From the NCBI GenBank assembly GCA_050694175.1, contig JBOGXA010000007.1, positions 79,200 through 143,199 on the forward strand: 64,000 nucleotides of DNA, written 5' to 3'. A program made the translations under genes and the position numbers. The notes below the pieces were generated by a model. It saw only the letters and a list, made by a program, of their open reading frames with translations. It was not told where the DNA came from and did not search any database. The stretch comes from JBOGXA01 sp050694175 (GTDB lineage: Bacteria > Actinomycetota > CADDZG01 > WHSQ01). Shown here piece by piece: positions 16,492 through 25,756 of the stretch. Each line of letters starts with the position of its first letter. The stretch's first letter is position 1.

Positions 16492-18438
16492 TCAGTGAAG
16501 TCGCTTGACCGTCAGCGTGTAGTGGCCCTTGCTGAACCACGACGTCACGTGAAAGAAGTGTCGTCCCGTGTGGCTCGCAGTGAACCTCTTGCTTTCATCG
16601 GCTGAGTTGACCGTCGCGATGTAGTACCGGAGCTGACAGGGTCCGTTGCCGCCGACCAGTCGGCAGGTGGCGGCAAGTTCCCAGATGTCCTTAGTCCCGG
16701 GCTTGTAGATGGCGAGATCGAAGTCCTTCGGGCGCGGGGGGCCGTCTAGGACTACCTCGTATCTCCTGCCCTTCACGAGCCATTTCTTGTAGACATCGTT
16801 GACGTCGTTGGGCCACGACACCCACCCGCGATCCCGTGCGACCAGCTTTCGGGCCCCCGGAATCGTGCCGTCCGTGCGCGGATAGAGCTCCTCGGTTGAG
16901 GCAGACAGTGTGGACAAAGCGTTCAGACGTCCGCTGGTGCGGGTGAAGTTTCCGGTGTCGATGAAGCCGGGGAACGCCTTGAGGGTCTTGAGCGTCGCCG
17001 GTTTGTCGACCGAGTTCATAAGGGCGCTCTTGAGCTGACGCGGCGTGTATTGCGGATGCAAGGACTTCAGGTAAGCCGCTACCCCGGCCGCGTGAGGAGC
17101 AGCCATCGACGTGCCATCGAAGGTCGCATATCCACCGCCTGGAACGGTGCTCGTCACATCCACTCCCGGTGCGGCAAGGTCGATGGACTGCCGGCCCCAG
17201 TTCGTGAACGTGCAGGGCCATTCCGAATCGCCCTCGTTGATTGCACACGCCGTGTCGTACGCGTACTCGTCATTGTGATTGCTCGCCGCGACTGCCAGGA
17301 TCGCGGACACGTCGTAGGCGGCCGGATAGCCGGGAGCGAACGAATCTGGATCGCGGTCACCGTCCAGATCTAGGCCCGGCATGAGCATGTCGCTGTCACC
17401 GTTCGCGTTGCCCGCGGCCACGACCGAGAGCACTCCGGCTCTGCCCAAATCGACGAACGCAGCGCGCTGAGCGCGAGACGTGACGATCTCGCTGCCGTAG
17501 CTTCCGTTGAGGATGTGGGCGCCCATCCTGGCGGCGTAGTCGAGTGCCTCGAGCTCGTCGGACAGCCTCAGACCCATTGCGTCCTTAATGCCGTCGCCGT
17601 CGAAGTCGAACGGCTTGAAGCCCTTCAGCACCATGATGCTGCAGTTCGGACAAACCCCGGCAACGCCGGTGGCGTTATTGGCCTCCGCCGCGATCGTTCC
17701 GGCAACGTGGGTACCGTGGTCCCATCCAAAGATCGACGCATTGGGCTCCAGCAGCGTGGTGTCCTCTTCCGCGAAGTCGTACCCGTTGTAGTCGTCCACG
17801 TAGCCGTTTAAGTCGTCGTCGATGCCGTTGGCCGGGACTTCGTCATCGTTGGTCCAGATGTTGGCGTCGAGATCCGGATGGGTGATGTCGACGCCGGTGT
17901 CCAGCACGGCTACTACCACTTCCGCGGAGCCCATCGGCGTGTCCCACGCCTCGGGAGCATCGATATCGGCATCGGGAGTCCCGGCTGCGGTTGCCGGTGG
18001 CGGGTTGGAGAGAGCGTGATCCTGTCCGGTGTTGTCGAGACCCCACAACTGTCCGAACAGCGGGTCGTCCGGCACCGCCGCCACGGGTCGCACGATGTTG
18101 GGCTCAACGCCCGTCACAAGGGGGTTATCGCGGAATGTCTCTAGTGCCTGCGCAACCGAGACGCCGGCCGGAACGCGCGCGACCCGGATGTCGAGGCGCC
18201 CGATTGCGTCCACCGGTTGGGCACCTGCCTTCTCCAACGCATTCTCTTCGACTGCACGGCTCACCCCGGGACGAAAAGACACCACCAGCTCACGCGTGGC
18301 TACAGGAAGCTCGAGCGAGGCCGGTCGGGTCCTGGTAGGAATCCGGGTCGGCTCACGATTGCGCGCGTGTAGAGGGTGAGCCGTGTGACCTGCGCCCACA
18401 ACCAAGGCGAGCGCGAACAAGAGTGTGATCCTTCTCAC
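16492..18438 (-). CDS. Secreted subtilisin-like serine peptidase (S8 family) with C-terminal PPC-like domain
   Basis: 648-aa extracellular protease. Signal peptide residues 1-~25; an I9-like propeptide region (LVVSFRPGVSRAVEENALEK, residues 51-110); catalytic domain with D180 (VVAVLDTGVDITHPD), H241 (HGTHVAGTIAAE), oxyanion N344 (AAGN) and S444 (DGTSMAAPHAAG). Two aspartate-rich loops (DFDGDGIKD near 279 and DLDGDRDPDS near 357) look like calcium sites. The last ~110 residues form a beta-rich domain (DFDLAIYKPG, FFHVTSWFSKGHYTLTVKRL) like pre-peptidase C-terminal domains. No cell-wall anchor or C-terminal helix is seen. A single-gene unit between the panC operon and the folate operon. Confidence 0.92.
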   Translation of the reverse strand: MRRITLLFALALVVGAGHTAHPLHARNREPTRIPTRTRPASLELPVATRELVVSFRPGVSRAVEENALEKAGAQPVDAIGRLDIRVARVPAGVSVAQALETFRDNPLVTGVEPNIVRPVAAVPDDPLFGQLWGLDNTGQDHALSNPPPATAAGTPDADIDAPEAWDTPMGSAEVVVAVLDTGVDITHPDLDANIWTNDDEVPANGIDDDLNGYVDDYNGYDFAEEDTTLLEPNASIFGWDHGTHVAGTIAAEANNATGVAGVCPNCSIMVLKGFKPFDFDGDGIKDAMGLRLSDELEALDYAARMGAHILNGSYGSEIVTSRAQRAAFVDLGRAGVLSVVAAGNANGDSDMLMPGLDLDGDRDPDSFAPGYPAAYDVSAILAVAASNHNDEYAYDTACAINEGDSEWPCTFTNWGRQSIDLAAPGVDVTSTVPGGGYATFDGTSMAAPHAAGVAAYLKSLHPQYTPRQLKSALMNSVDKPATLKTLKAFPGFIDTGNFTRTSGRLNALSTLSASTEELYPRTDGTIPGARKLVARDRGWVSWPNDVNDVYKKWLVKGRRYEVVLDGPPRPKDFDLAIYKPGTKDIWELAATCRLVGGNGPCQLRYYIATVNSADESKRFTASHTGRHFFHVTSWFSKGHYTLTVKRLH

Positions 18439-18512
18439 GATGGTCGCGTCGGCGCATGCATTGTCGGGCTTTAGCTCCTCGAGGAACGACTACTCAGAGA
18501 ACTGTACGAGAC

Positions 18513-19004
18513 TTATTGAAAGGGCTCCGCAAGTTTGACTTCGCCCTCAGCTTCTTCGACCCGATCTCGATACGGCGAGCCCCACGGATCCGTGACGTCG
18601 GGGCTGATCTCCAACAACGGAACCAATACGAACGCGCGCTCGGCCATTCTCGGATGAGGGATCTCGAGATCCGGCTCGCCGATCTTCTCGTCTCCATAGA
18701 GCAAGATGTCCAGATCGATGACGCGCGGCCCCCAACGCTGTTCGACGGGCTCACGTCCGAGTCGCCGTTCGATCCCTTTGCTGGCCACGAGGAGCTCGCG
18801 CGCATTGAGGCTTGTCTCAATACGAGCGACGAGATTGATGAAGGATCGCTGCGGAGGCCCGCCGACCGGCGATGTCTCGTAGAGGCTCGACACGCCGACG
18901 ACGTGGATGCCGTCCGTGCCGCGCAACTCGGCGACCGCGCTTCGGCAGAAGGCCTGACGGTCTCCTACATTTGATCCGATCCCCATGTAAGCGGTTGTGG
19001 TCAC
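18513..19004 (-). CDS. folK: 6-hydroxymethyl-7,8-dihydropterin pyrophosphokinase
   Basis: Transfers pyrophosphate from ATP to hydroxymethyl-dihydropterin in folate synthesis. 163 aa with AYMGIGSNVGDR, FINLVARIET, the catalytic metal site in RWGPRVIDLDILLYGDE (two aspartates) and IPHPRMAERAFVLVPL. The GTG at 19004 is 13 nt after the folB stop with GGGGAAG upstream; a longer reading would overlap folB and adds nothing. Last gene of folE-folP-folB-folK. Confidence 0.95.
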   Translation of the reverse strand: MTTTAYMGIGSNVGDRQAFCRSAVAELRGTDGIHVVGVSSLYETSPVGGPPQRSFINLVARIETSLNARELLVASKGIERRLGREPVEQRWGPRVIDLDILLYGDEKIGEPDLEIPHPRMAERAFVLVPLLEISPDVTDPWGSPYRDRVEEAEGEVKLAEPFQ

Positions 19005-19017
19005 GGTTCTTCCCCTA

Positions 19018-19374
19018 TCAGGGACGCTCGATTCTGACTGCAACAGAATCGACGTCCGCCTCTACGGGCGGGCTCTCCTTGCTCACTTCTACCGCAACGC
19101 GCTCCACGAATGCGGTATTAAGCACCAATTCGGCAATCTCGGCCGCAAGATGCTCCAGGAGATGGATCTCCCTGCCGGCCACCGAAGCGGTGATCGACGA
19201 GATCACGGCACTGTAGTCGACCGTGTCGGACAGATCGTCGCTCTTACCCGCTCGTGACGTGTCGGTATGAACATCGATGTCGATCGCAACTGGGCGGGGC
19301 TCCGTGCGTTCCTCCTCGCTCACGCCAATGCGGACCATGACACGAAGCCCGGCGATCCGAATCAGATCGCTCAT
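19018..19374 (-). CDS. folB: Dihydroneopterin aldolase
   Basis: Cleaves dihydroneopterin to hydroxymethyl-dihydropterin and glycolaldehyde. 118 aa with the family start IRIAGLRVMVRIGVSEEER, the conserved VDYSAV segment and HLLEHLAAEIAELVL containing the catalytic region. Overlaps folP by 4 nt (ATGA) and is followed closely by folK. Confidence 0.95.
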   Translation of the reverse strand: MSDLIRIAGLRVMVRIGVSEEERTEPRPVAIDIDVHTDTSRAGKSDDLSDTVDYSAVISSITASVAGREIHLLEHLAAEIAELVLNTAFVERVAVEVSKESPPVEADVDSVAVRIERP

Positions 19375-20207
19375 GTTGATTCCGCATCCTTGATCGCCTG
19401 GGTCATTCTTACGACACGGGCCATCTCAGCGACGTCGTGGACACGCACGATGTGTGCGCCCTTCGCAACCGCCCACGCAACCGTGGCAGCCGTCCCCTCT
19501 TGTCGCCGATCCTCGGGAAGATCGAGCACTGCCCCGATAAACGACTTGCGCGACGTGCCGATCACAATCGGATAGCCGACGTCGGCCATCTCGTCGAGGC
19601 GCTGGAGCAGCAGAAGGCTCTGCTCGGGTGACTTGGCAAAACCGATCCCGGGGTCGAGAGCAATCGACTCTGCACGTACACCCTTACTCTCCAGTGAGCT
19701 GGCGCGTTCCTTCAACCAATCCACCACTTCCCCCACGACGTCCGAGTACTCCGTCAACGAACGCATAGTCGCCGGCGTCCCGCGTGAGTGCATAACGATG
19801 ATCGCCGCCCCCGAGGTCCGCGCGACCTCATCCATTCGCGCATCGAGTGCCTCCCCGGCGGTGTCGTTGATGATGGATGCCCCCGCCGCAATAGCTCGCG
19901 ATGCCACCTCGGGCTTGCGAGTGTCGATCGAGACAACGACACCCGCGGCTGCGAGCTTCTCGACGACCGGCATGACGCGCCTCACCTCCTCGTCGAGCCC
20001 AACTGCGGTGGCTCCAGGCCTGGTCGACTCTCCCCCTACGTCCACGATCGCCGCGCCCTGTTCGATCATCTCGAACCCGTGATCGACGGCTTTCCCCTCC
20101 TCGAACCACAGGCCCCCGTCGGAGAACGAATCCGGGGTCACGTTGAGGACACCCATCACTAGTGGGCGATCGAGCGACAGCAACTGATCCTTGAAACGAA
20201 GTTTCAT
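19371..20207 (-). CDS. folP: Dihydropteroate synthase
   Basis: Condenses p-aminobenzoate with hydroxymethyl-dihydropterin pyrophosphate; the sulfonamide target. 278 aa TIM barrel with VMGVLNVTPDSFSDGG, VGGESTRPGA, VSIDTRKPEVA, IINDTAGE, LDPGIGFAKSPEQ and IGTSRKSFIG. All catalytic segments are intact. It starts 21 nt after folE and overlaps folB. Confidence 0.96.
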   Translation of the reverse strand: MKLRFKDQLLSLDRPLVMGVLNVTPDSFSDGGLWFEEGKAVDHGFEMIEQGAAIVDVGGESTRPGATAVGLDEEVRRVMPVVEKLAAAGVVVSIDTRKPEVASRAIAAGASIINDTAGEALDARMDEVARTSGAAIIVMHSRGTPATMRSLTEYSDVVGEVVDWLKERASSLESKGVRAESIALDPGIGFAKSPEQSLLLLQRLDEMADVGYPIVIGTSRKSFIGAVLDLPEDRRQEGTAATVAWAVAKGAHIVRVHDVAEMARVVRMTQAIKDAEST

Positions 20208-20228
20208 GTTCCCTCTCGCTATCCGCGT

Positions 20229-20855
20229 TCAGCCGCGTGCGATGAGACCCATCGCTTCGGCGCGGGTCGCTTCGTTGCGACGAAAGATGCCTCGTACGGC
20301 AGAGGTGACCGTCTGACTTCCCGGCTTGCGGACGCCGCGCATCGTCATACAGAGGTGCTCGGCCTCGATCACGACTAAAACCCCGCGCGGCTCCAATGCG
20401 CGCTCGATCGCATCGGCGATCTGGGTTGTGAGGCGCTCTTGGACCTGTGGGCGTTTGGCGAGCAGATCCACGACCCGAACGATCTTGGACAACCCGGTGA
20501 TCTGACCCGAGTCGTTGGGGATATAGGCGACGTGAGCCCTCCCCATGAACGGGATGAGGTGATGCTCGCAGATAGATTGCAGGGGGATGTCGCGGACCAT
20601 GATCATCTCGTCGTGGTCCGCCTCGAAAACGACGTCGAGCAAGGGGGCCGGGTCGCGCCCGATGCCGGCGAAGATCTCGGCATACATATCGGCAACGCGC
20701 TCCGGGGTGTGCCGGATGCCGTCCCGATCGACGTCTTCTCCGATGGCGCCGAGGATGGTCTTCACGGCATCCACCACCGCGTCGCGATCGAAGCGCGACT
20801 CGGGGCGCAGATCTCGGACGACCTCGTTATGCATGGCTTCGAAACGTTCCGTCAT
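20229..20855 (-). CDS. folE: GTP cyclohydrolase I
   Basis: First step of folate synthesis, GTP to dihydroneopterin triphosphate. 208 aa; zinc ligands in SICEHHLIPFMGRAHVAY (C96, H99) and in AEHLCMTMRGV, and the substrate-binding QVQERLTTQIADAI and QTVTSAVRGIF segments. Start ATG at 20855. ftsH ends 75 nt upstream, and the gap contains the second copy of the 44-bp repeat. First gene of the folate set; also transcribed in the same direction as ftsH. Confidence 0.96.
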   Translation of the reverse strand: MTERFEAMHNEVVRDLRPESRFDRDAVVDAVKTILGAIGEDVDRDGIRHTPERVADMYAEIFAGIGRDPAPLLDVVFEADHDEMIMVRDIPLQSICEHHLIPFMGRAHVAYIPNDSGQITGLSKIVRVVDLLAKRPQVQERLTTQIADAIERALEPRGVLVVIEAEHLCMTMRGVRKPGSQTVTSAVRGIFRRNEATRAEAMGLIARG

Positions 20856-20875
20856 GGAGTGCTCTCCGGCGTGGC

Positions 20876-20919
20876 CGAGTGTCCCTCAGGTCCGGTATAG
20901 CCCACGTAAAGGGACAGTC
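20876..20919 (+). repeat. 44-bp dispersed intergenic repeat, copy B (between ftsH and folE)
   Basis: Plus-strand copy that begins CGAGTGTCCCT, has GGTATAGCCC in the middle and ends ACAGTC, the same length as the other two copies but with about ten differences from copy C. It contains a GTCCCT/AGGGAC inverted repeat around the core. It is antisense to both flanking genes. Confidence 0.7.
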
Positions 20920-20930
20920 ACCGCAGGGGA

Positions 20931-22871
20931 TCAGGCTTCGCCGAGCGACGGGCGCGGAGCGGGCCGGGGGACGCGCCCCTTCTTGCTTCGCTCGGACCCT
21001 GGGGCCGTGTCCTCACGATCGCGGTTCTCGCGCCGCAGCCGGGCGCGCTCCACCGGATTCTCAGGCGACTGCTTGGCGACCTCGGCGAGGATCTCGGCAA
21101 CCTCTTCTTTCTCGAGGGACTCCTTCTCGAGTAGGCGCTCGGCCATGAGGTCGAGCTTGTCGCGGTACTTCTCCAGGATGTCGCGCGCCTCGTCGTGTGC
21201 CTCGTCGACCAACCGGTGGATCTCGGAATCGATCCGCGCCGCGACGCTGTCCGAGTAGTCCTTTATGTGGCCGAAATCACGCCCAAGGAACGGCTGTGAT
21301 TCGTTCTCGCCGAGCGCCAGCGGGCCGAGGTCGGACATCCCGAACTGTGTCACCATCTGCTTGGCGATGCGCGTGCACCTCTGGATGTCGTCCTGCGCGC
21401 CGGTCGTGGGCTCATCGAAGACGAGCTCCTCGGCGACCCGGCCCCCGAGCAGCATCGCCAGCTCGTCGATCAGCTCGGAGCGGGTGATCAGGAAGCGGTC
21501 CTCGGTCGGAAGGGTAAGCGTGTATCCAAGCGCGCGGCCGCGCGACACGATCGACACCTTGTGAACAGGATCCGCATTCGGCAACGCATGTGACACGAGA
21601 GCATGGCCGGCCTCATGATAGGCAATCACGCGCTTCTCCTTGTCGGAGATCACGCGCGTGCGACGCTGCGGACCGGCGAGTACGCGGTCGATTGCCTCTT
21701 CGAGCTCGGTCATTCCGATCTCATTTCGGGAGAAGCGCGCGGCGAGGAGGGCTGCCTCGTTCACGACGTTGGCGAGATCCGCGCCGGTGAACCCGGGGGT
21801 GCGCCGCGCCAGGACCTCGATCTCAATCTCTTTGGCGATGGGCTTCCCGCGCGTGTGCACCTTGAGAATGCCCACCCGGCCGTGGAGGTCGGGTCGATCC
21901 ACCACTATCTGCCGGTCGAACCGGCCCGGTCGTAGGAGAGCGGGGTCGAGGATGTCCGGCCTGTTGGTCGCCGCGATCAGGATCACGCCGCTCTTGACGT
22001 CGAATCCGTCCATCTCAACGAGGAGCTGGTTGAGCGTCTGCTCGCGCTCGTCGTGGCCTCCGCCCAAACCTGCGCCGCGATGGCGTCCGACGGCGTCGAT
22101 CTCGTCCATGAACACAATCGCCGGGGAGTTCGCCTTTGCCTGCTCGAACAGATCGCGAACGCGGCTGGCCCCCACCCCGACGAACATCTCGACGAAATCC
22201 GAGCCGGAGATCGAGAAGAACGGGACACCGGCCTCGCCGGCGACCGCTCGGGCAAGCAGCGTTTTGCCGGTGCCTGGGGGTCCGTAGAGCAGGACTCCCT
22301 TGGGAATCTTGGCCCCCATTGCCTGGAACTTCTGCGGGGCTTCGAGGTACTCCTTTATCTCCTGCAGCTCCTCGACCGCCTCATCGAGGCCGGCGACGTC
22401 GGTAAAAGTGATCTTGGGCTGATCCTTAGTCACGAGCCGGGCTCGCGACTTCCCGAAAGACATGACCCGGTTGCCGCCGCCCTGCATCTGTTGCATGAGG
22501 AAGAAGAAGAACCCGACAATGATCAAGATGGGGAGGAACTGGAACAGCACCGATAGGAAGACCGACCCCTGCTGAGGGTCCGCGCTTACCTCGACTCCGT
22601 TGAGCTTCGCGAACTGCGCAGCCGAATCGACTGTGTCCTTGGGTAGGAAGACTTCGTACCTGTCCTGGTTGGCATATTCACCGACCGCCTTCTCGTCTTT
22701 GGACAGGAACTTCGCCGTGGCGATCTCACCGTTCTCGACCTGTTGCTCCCACTGATTGACGGAATCGAGACGCTGAGGTTGATCCGCGCTGCTCCGGTAC
22801 AGGCTGAATACCCAGACGACCGCGACGATGAGAATCAGGTAAAAGACGGCGGACCTAAATATGCGGTTCAT
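20931..22871 (-). CDS. ftsH: ATP-dependent zinc metalloprotease FtsH
   Basis: Membrane-anchored AAA+ protease that degrades membrane and regulatory proteins. 646 aa: two transmembrane helices (residues ~8-24 and ~107-126) around an extracytoplasmic domain, Walker A GPPGTGKT at 197-204, Walker B FMDEIDA, SRH region, and the peptidase site HEAGH at 419-423 with the later aspartate ligand. The C-terminal tail is basic. It is 75 nt from folE, as in Streptomyces and Mycobacterium, and 104 nt downstream of hpt. Confidence 0.97.
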   Translation of the reverse strand: MNRIFRSAVFYLILIVAVVWVFSLYRSSADQPQRLDSVNQWEQQVENGEIATAKFLSKDEKAVGEYANQDRYEVFLPKDTVDSAAQFAKLNGVEVSADPQQGSVFLSVLFQFLPILIIVGFFFFLMQQMQGGGNRVMSFGKSRARLVTKDQPKITFTDVAGLDEAVEELQEIKEYLEAPQKFQAMGAKIPKGVLLYGPPGTGKTLLARAVAGEAGVPFFSISGSDFVEMFVGVGASRVRDLFEQAKANSPAIVFMDEIDAVGRHRGAGLGGGHDEREQTLNQLLVEMDGFDVKSGVILIAATNRPDILDPALLRPGRFDRQIVVDRPDLHGRVGILKVHTRGKPIAKEIEIEVLARRTPGFTGADLANVVNEAALLAARFSRNEIGMTELEEAIDRVLAGPQRRTRVISDKEKRVIAYHEAGHALVSHALPNADPVHKVSIVSRGRALGYTLTLPTEDRFLITRSELIDELAMLLGGRVAEELVFDEPTTGAQDDIQRCTRIAKQMVTQFGMSDLGPLALGENESQPFLGRDFGHIKDYSDSVAARIDSEIHRLVDEAHDEARDILEKYRDKLDLMAERLLEKESLEKEEVAEILAEVAKQSPENPVERARLRRENRDREDTAPGSERSKKGRVPRPAPRPSLGEA

Positions 22872-22974
22872 GGTGGTTAAAGGTTAGCAGTCCCCTACGT
22901 CTAACGGCCCGGTCAGCCGGACGCTATCCCGTTGTTTCGGCACGCGCCCATACGCTCTTTAAGCAGGTGGAGAC

Positions 22975-23529
22975 CTATGTTGCGCTGTAGGCCTCTTCTT
23001 TGAGCACTCCGATATAGGGGAGATTCCGGTACTTCTCGGCATAGTCGAGCCCGTAGCCGACGACGAACACGGGCGGGATCTGAAAGCCCGGATAACGCAC
23101 TTCGAGGGGGACGGCCTCCTGACCCTTCTTCCAGAACAGCGAGCAGATCTCGAGGGAGGCGGGCCGGCGGGCCTCCAGATAGCGCAATAGATAAGAGATC
23201 GTCAGGCCCGAGTCGATGATGTCCTCGACGAGCAGGACATGGCGCCCCGTTATCTCGTAGTCGAGGTCCTTCAGGATCCTGACGACCCCGGATGACTTCG
23301 TCGACGACCCATATGAGGACACCGCCATGAAATCGAACTCAATGGGCAATTGGATCTGCCGTGCGAGATCGGCCATGAAGACGAATGCCCCCTTGAGTAC
23401 ACCGACGAGCAACAGATCCCTGTCCCGGTATTCCTCAGTTACCTCTTTGGCAAGCTCTGCGATCTTGTCCTGGATCTCCTCGGCGGTGATGAGGATTTCC
23501 GCAATGTCCTCGTGAACCTCTACGCTCAT
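22975..23529 (-). CDS. hpt: Hypoxanthine(-guanine) phosphoribosyltransferase
   Basis: Purine salvage enzyme converting hypoxanthine or guanine with PRPP to IMP or GMP. 184 aa with the PRPP-binding motif VLLVEDIIDSGLTISYLL, the GVLKGAFVFMADL segment, and the purine-binding C-terminal PPVFVVGYGLDYAEKYRNLP. Located between tilS and ftsH, the common order in Gram-positive bacteria. The ATG at 23529 gives the family length. Confidence 0.96.
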   Translation of the reverse strand: MSVEVHEDIAEILITAEEIQDKIAELAKEVTEEYRDRDLLLVGVLKGAFVFMADLARQIQLPIEFDFMAVSSYGSSTKSSGVVRILKDLDYEITGRHVLLVEDIIDSGLTISYLLRYLEARRPASLEICSLFWKKGQEAVPLEVRYPGFQIPPVFVVGYGLDYAEKYRNLPYIGVLKEEAYSAT

Positions 23530-23578
23530 GTTTGCTGTCTTTCCGCGGCGGCCTCCTCATCGGAGCCCTTGCTCCACC

Positions 23579-23636
23579 GGCAGCGTGTATTCGGCACGCT
23601 GCCTCCGACAATTCACGCGATCCTCGAGAGGATCGC
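23579..23636 (-). other. Two hairpins in the tilS-hpt gap
   Basis: GGCAGCGTG (23579-23587) pairs with CACGCTGCC (23595-23603) around a 7-nt loop, and GCGATCCTC (23617-23625) pairs with GAGGATCGC (23628-23636) around two bases. Both are perfect 9-bp stems inside the 120-nt gap between the tilS stop (23650) and the hpt start. They could end tilS transcripts, protect the mRNA, or form a leader of hpt; no T-run is present. Confidence 0.5.
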
Positions 23637-23649
23637 TGTTGTTCCGATC

Positions 23650-24651
23650 CTAGTCCGTTCGCTCTGCGCCGGTTACGAGAACGCGATCCTTTCGAACAAC
23701 TATTTCGATCCCTTCGGCGACCGAGTAGCGCAGTTCGCGTCCTTCTGAAGTCTCTAGTCCGTCGAGGGCCGCCTCGATACCGCCAGATCGATCGCGCACA
23801 CGTCCGACGGCGCGATCCAGGAGCCGGTGTTTCAGCGCGCGCGGAATCCCCGAGAAGCTCTCGCGATCAAAGCTCGTTCCCTCTGAGCTCACCTGGGCAA
23901 GCTCGGAGTAGAGCCGCTGCGCCAGGCCGTCCAGCGCAATTGCGTCCTCGCGCAGAAGCTCGGCCGAGCGAGCCATCGCGCGCACGGCGCCCTCCCCCCA
24001 GTGGTCTTCGATGGGCGCGAGCACTCGGGACCGAATGACCGTCCGCTCGAATCGCTCGTCGTCGTTCGCCGGATCAGCGTCGAAGGCGAGGCCGACCTCT
24101 TCGCAGTAACGCCTGGTCTCGGCCCGTCGCACGGCGATCAGCGGACGAATCCGGTTGCCCTCCACCGGAGGTACGCCCGCCAGCGAACTCGTTCCCGCAC
24201 CGTGCACCAGGCGGGCCAGGGTGGTCTCTACACGATCATCGAGCGTGTGGCCGGTCGCGATCCGGTCGGCGTTCGTCTCGGAGGCTACGATCTCCAAGAA
24301 TCCGTATCGGAACTCACGCGCCCGCGCGTGCAGATTGGGCCCAGTGAGGTCCGGGGCGCGCACGGTGTGGACGTCGAAGCCGTCGGTCGCACCCTGGCGC
24401 GCAACGCGGGCGGCGATGGCGCCGGACTCGTCCGAGAGGCCGTGATCAACGTGGGCGACGGCAAGGGTGATGTCCAAGCGTGATGCCAGGCGCCACAGAA
24501 CATCGAGAGTGCAGGTGGAGTCCGGGCCCCCCGACACCGCGACGACGACCGTGTCTCCCTCCTTCACCATCTCGTACCGGCGGATGGTCGCCAGCGCAGA
24601 CTCGACGATCTCGAAGCCGGGGCCACCAAGTTGCCGTCCGGGGGTTGCCAT
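23650..24651 (-). CDS. tilS: tRNA(Ile)-lysidine synthetase
   Basis: Converts the wobble cytidine of tRNA-Ile(CAU) to lysidine. 333 aa: PP-loop ATP pyrophosphatase motif SGGPDST, VAHVDHGLSDES, GHTLDDRVETTLARLVHGAG, and a short C-terminal helical part (the bacterial long form has extra domains that are absent here, as usual in actinobacteria). The ATG at 24651 lies just after the stop of the zincin gene and is preceded by GAGGAACC; the more distal start would overlap that gene. Confidence 0.93.
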   Translation of the reverse strand: MATPGRQLGGPGFEIVESALATIRRYEMVKEGDTVVVAVSGGPDSTCTLDVLWRLASRLDITLAVAHVDHGLSDESGAIAARVARQGATDGFDVHTVRAPDLTGPNLHARAREFRYGFLEIVASETNADRIATGHTLDDRVETTLARLVHGAGTSSLAGVPPVEGNRIRPLIAVRRAETRRYCEEVGLAFDADPANDDERFERTVIRSRVLAPIEDHWGEGAVRAMARSAELLREDAIALDGLAQRLYSELAQVSSEGTSFDRESFSGIPRALKHRLLDRAVGRVRDRSGGIEAALDGLETSEGRELRYSVAEGIEIVVRKDRVLVTGAERTD

Positions 24652-24679
24652 CGAGAGGTTCCTCACATTGGTGCGGGCC

Positions 24680-25747
24680 TCAGGCGACCCGCGCCAGCCA
24701 TTTCTTGGGGGTTCGGAGCTCATCGAGGGTCGGCAGCCGGTCCTCCGAAGTCCAGAGGTCGCTCAGCACATCCATCCCGGCGGTGGCGACGACCTCATCG
24801 CAGAACTCCTTTCCCAGTTCGTACTGGCGAAGTTTGAGTTCGAGCCCGATGGCGTGATGGAACGCGCGTTGCAGGAGGTTCGTCTGCCTGCGCCTCGTCT
24901 CGAATACCCCGCGCATGCGCTTGAAGGATGGAATCACCTGCGCGCCGACGTGGTCCATGACGAAGTTGCCGTGCCCCTCGACGACCGCCATGAGGGCCTG
25001 GACCTGGTCCATGATCGCGCGCTGCTCGGGAGATGCCAGGAGGTAGACGGGGGAGCGCTCCTCGGGGGCCAGGGAGCGACGCGCCAGACGGGACGCTCCC
25101 TCGGCGAACCGGCGAGCCAGGCCTCGGGCGTCGAGGTCGATGGCGTCCAGATAGCTCCGCATGAGCGAGAAGAACCTCTGTCGCACCCACGGGACACCGT
25201 CGAACTGGAATCGGTGGGTCACCTCGTGCACCGCGACCCATAAAGCGAACTCCTCCGGGATAAAGCCGAAACGCCGCTCGGTTTCGACCATGTTCGGGCC
25301 CACGAAAAAGAGCATCGAGTCCCGGGCCGGGCCATCTCCGTCCTCAGGCGGGCCCGAGATGAGCAGGTCGTACTGCCCGAGCACGCGTCTGGACACATAC
25401 CCGAGCAACGCCCCCACCTCGGCGGACACTACCGTTCGCTGGGCGACGCGCACTGGCATCGGAGCCGCGTCGAGCCGCTCCTCGATCTTTGTCGCAAGGG
25501 GGCCCAAGAGAGTCGTCATGCTGCGGATGTTGGCGTCGGCCCACGCGGCGCGGTCGATGATTCGCCACTTAACGGGAGGAGGCGACGCAATGCCGCTCGC
25601 GTCCGCCACGAGCTTCTCCGCGCGGGGGACGGCATCGGCGAGGTCGCGGTGAAGCCTGTCCAAGAGGTATGAGCCGGCCAGCCGGGAGTCGCCGGTCAAG
25701 CGGCGCGCAACCGACCGAGCGATCCACGGTTCTATCAGACGAGCCAT
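24680..25747 (-). CDS. Zinc-dependent metalloprotease, DUF2342 family
   Basis: A 355-aa actinobacterial protein with a zincin active site HEVTH (in LWVAVHEVTHRFQFDGVPW) and the family landmarks LLGYVSRRVLGQYDLLISG, MVETERRFGF and VVEGHGNFVMDHVG, where the EGH segment likely gives the third metal ligand. Sometimes annotated as F420-biosynthesis-associated, but the substrate is unknown. It lies just upstream of tilS, its conserved place in actinobacteria. No signal peptide seen, so probably cytoplasmic. Confidence 0.9.
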   Translation of the reverse strand: MARLIEPWIARSVARRLTGDSRLAGSYLLDRLHRDLADAVPRAEKLVADASGIASPPPVKWRIIDRAAWADANIRSMTTLLGPLATKIEERLDAAPMPVRVAQRTVVSAEVGALLGYVSRRVLGQYDLLISGPPEDGDGPARDSMLFFVGPNMVETERRFGFIPEEFALWVAVHEVTHRFQFDGVPWVRQRFFSLMRSYLDAIDLDARGLARRFAEGASRLARRSLAPEERSPVYLLASPEQRAIMDQVQALMAVVEGHGNFVMDHVGAQVIPSFKRMRGVFETRRRQTNLLQRAFHHAIGLELKLRQYELGKEFCDEVVATAGMDVLSDLWTSEDRLPTLDELRTPKKWLARVA

Positions 25748-25756
25748 GACCCGACG

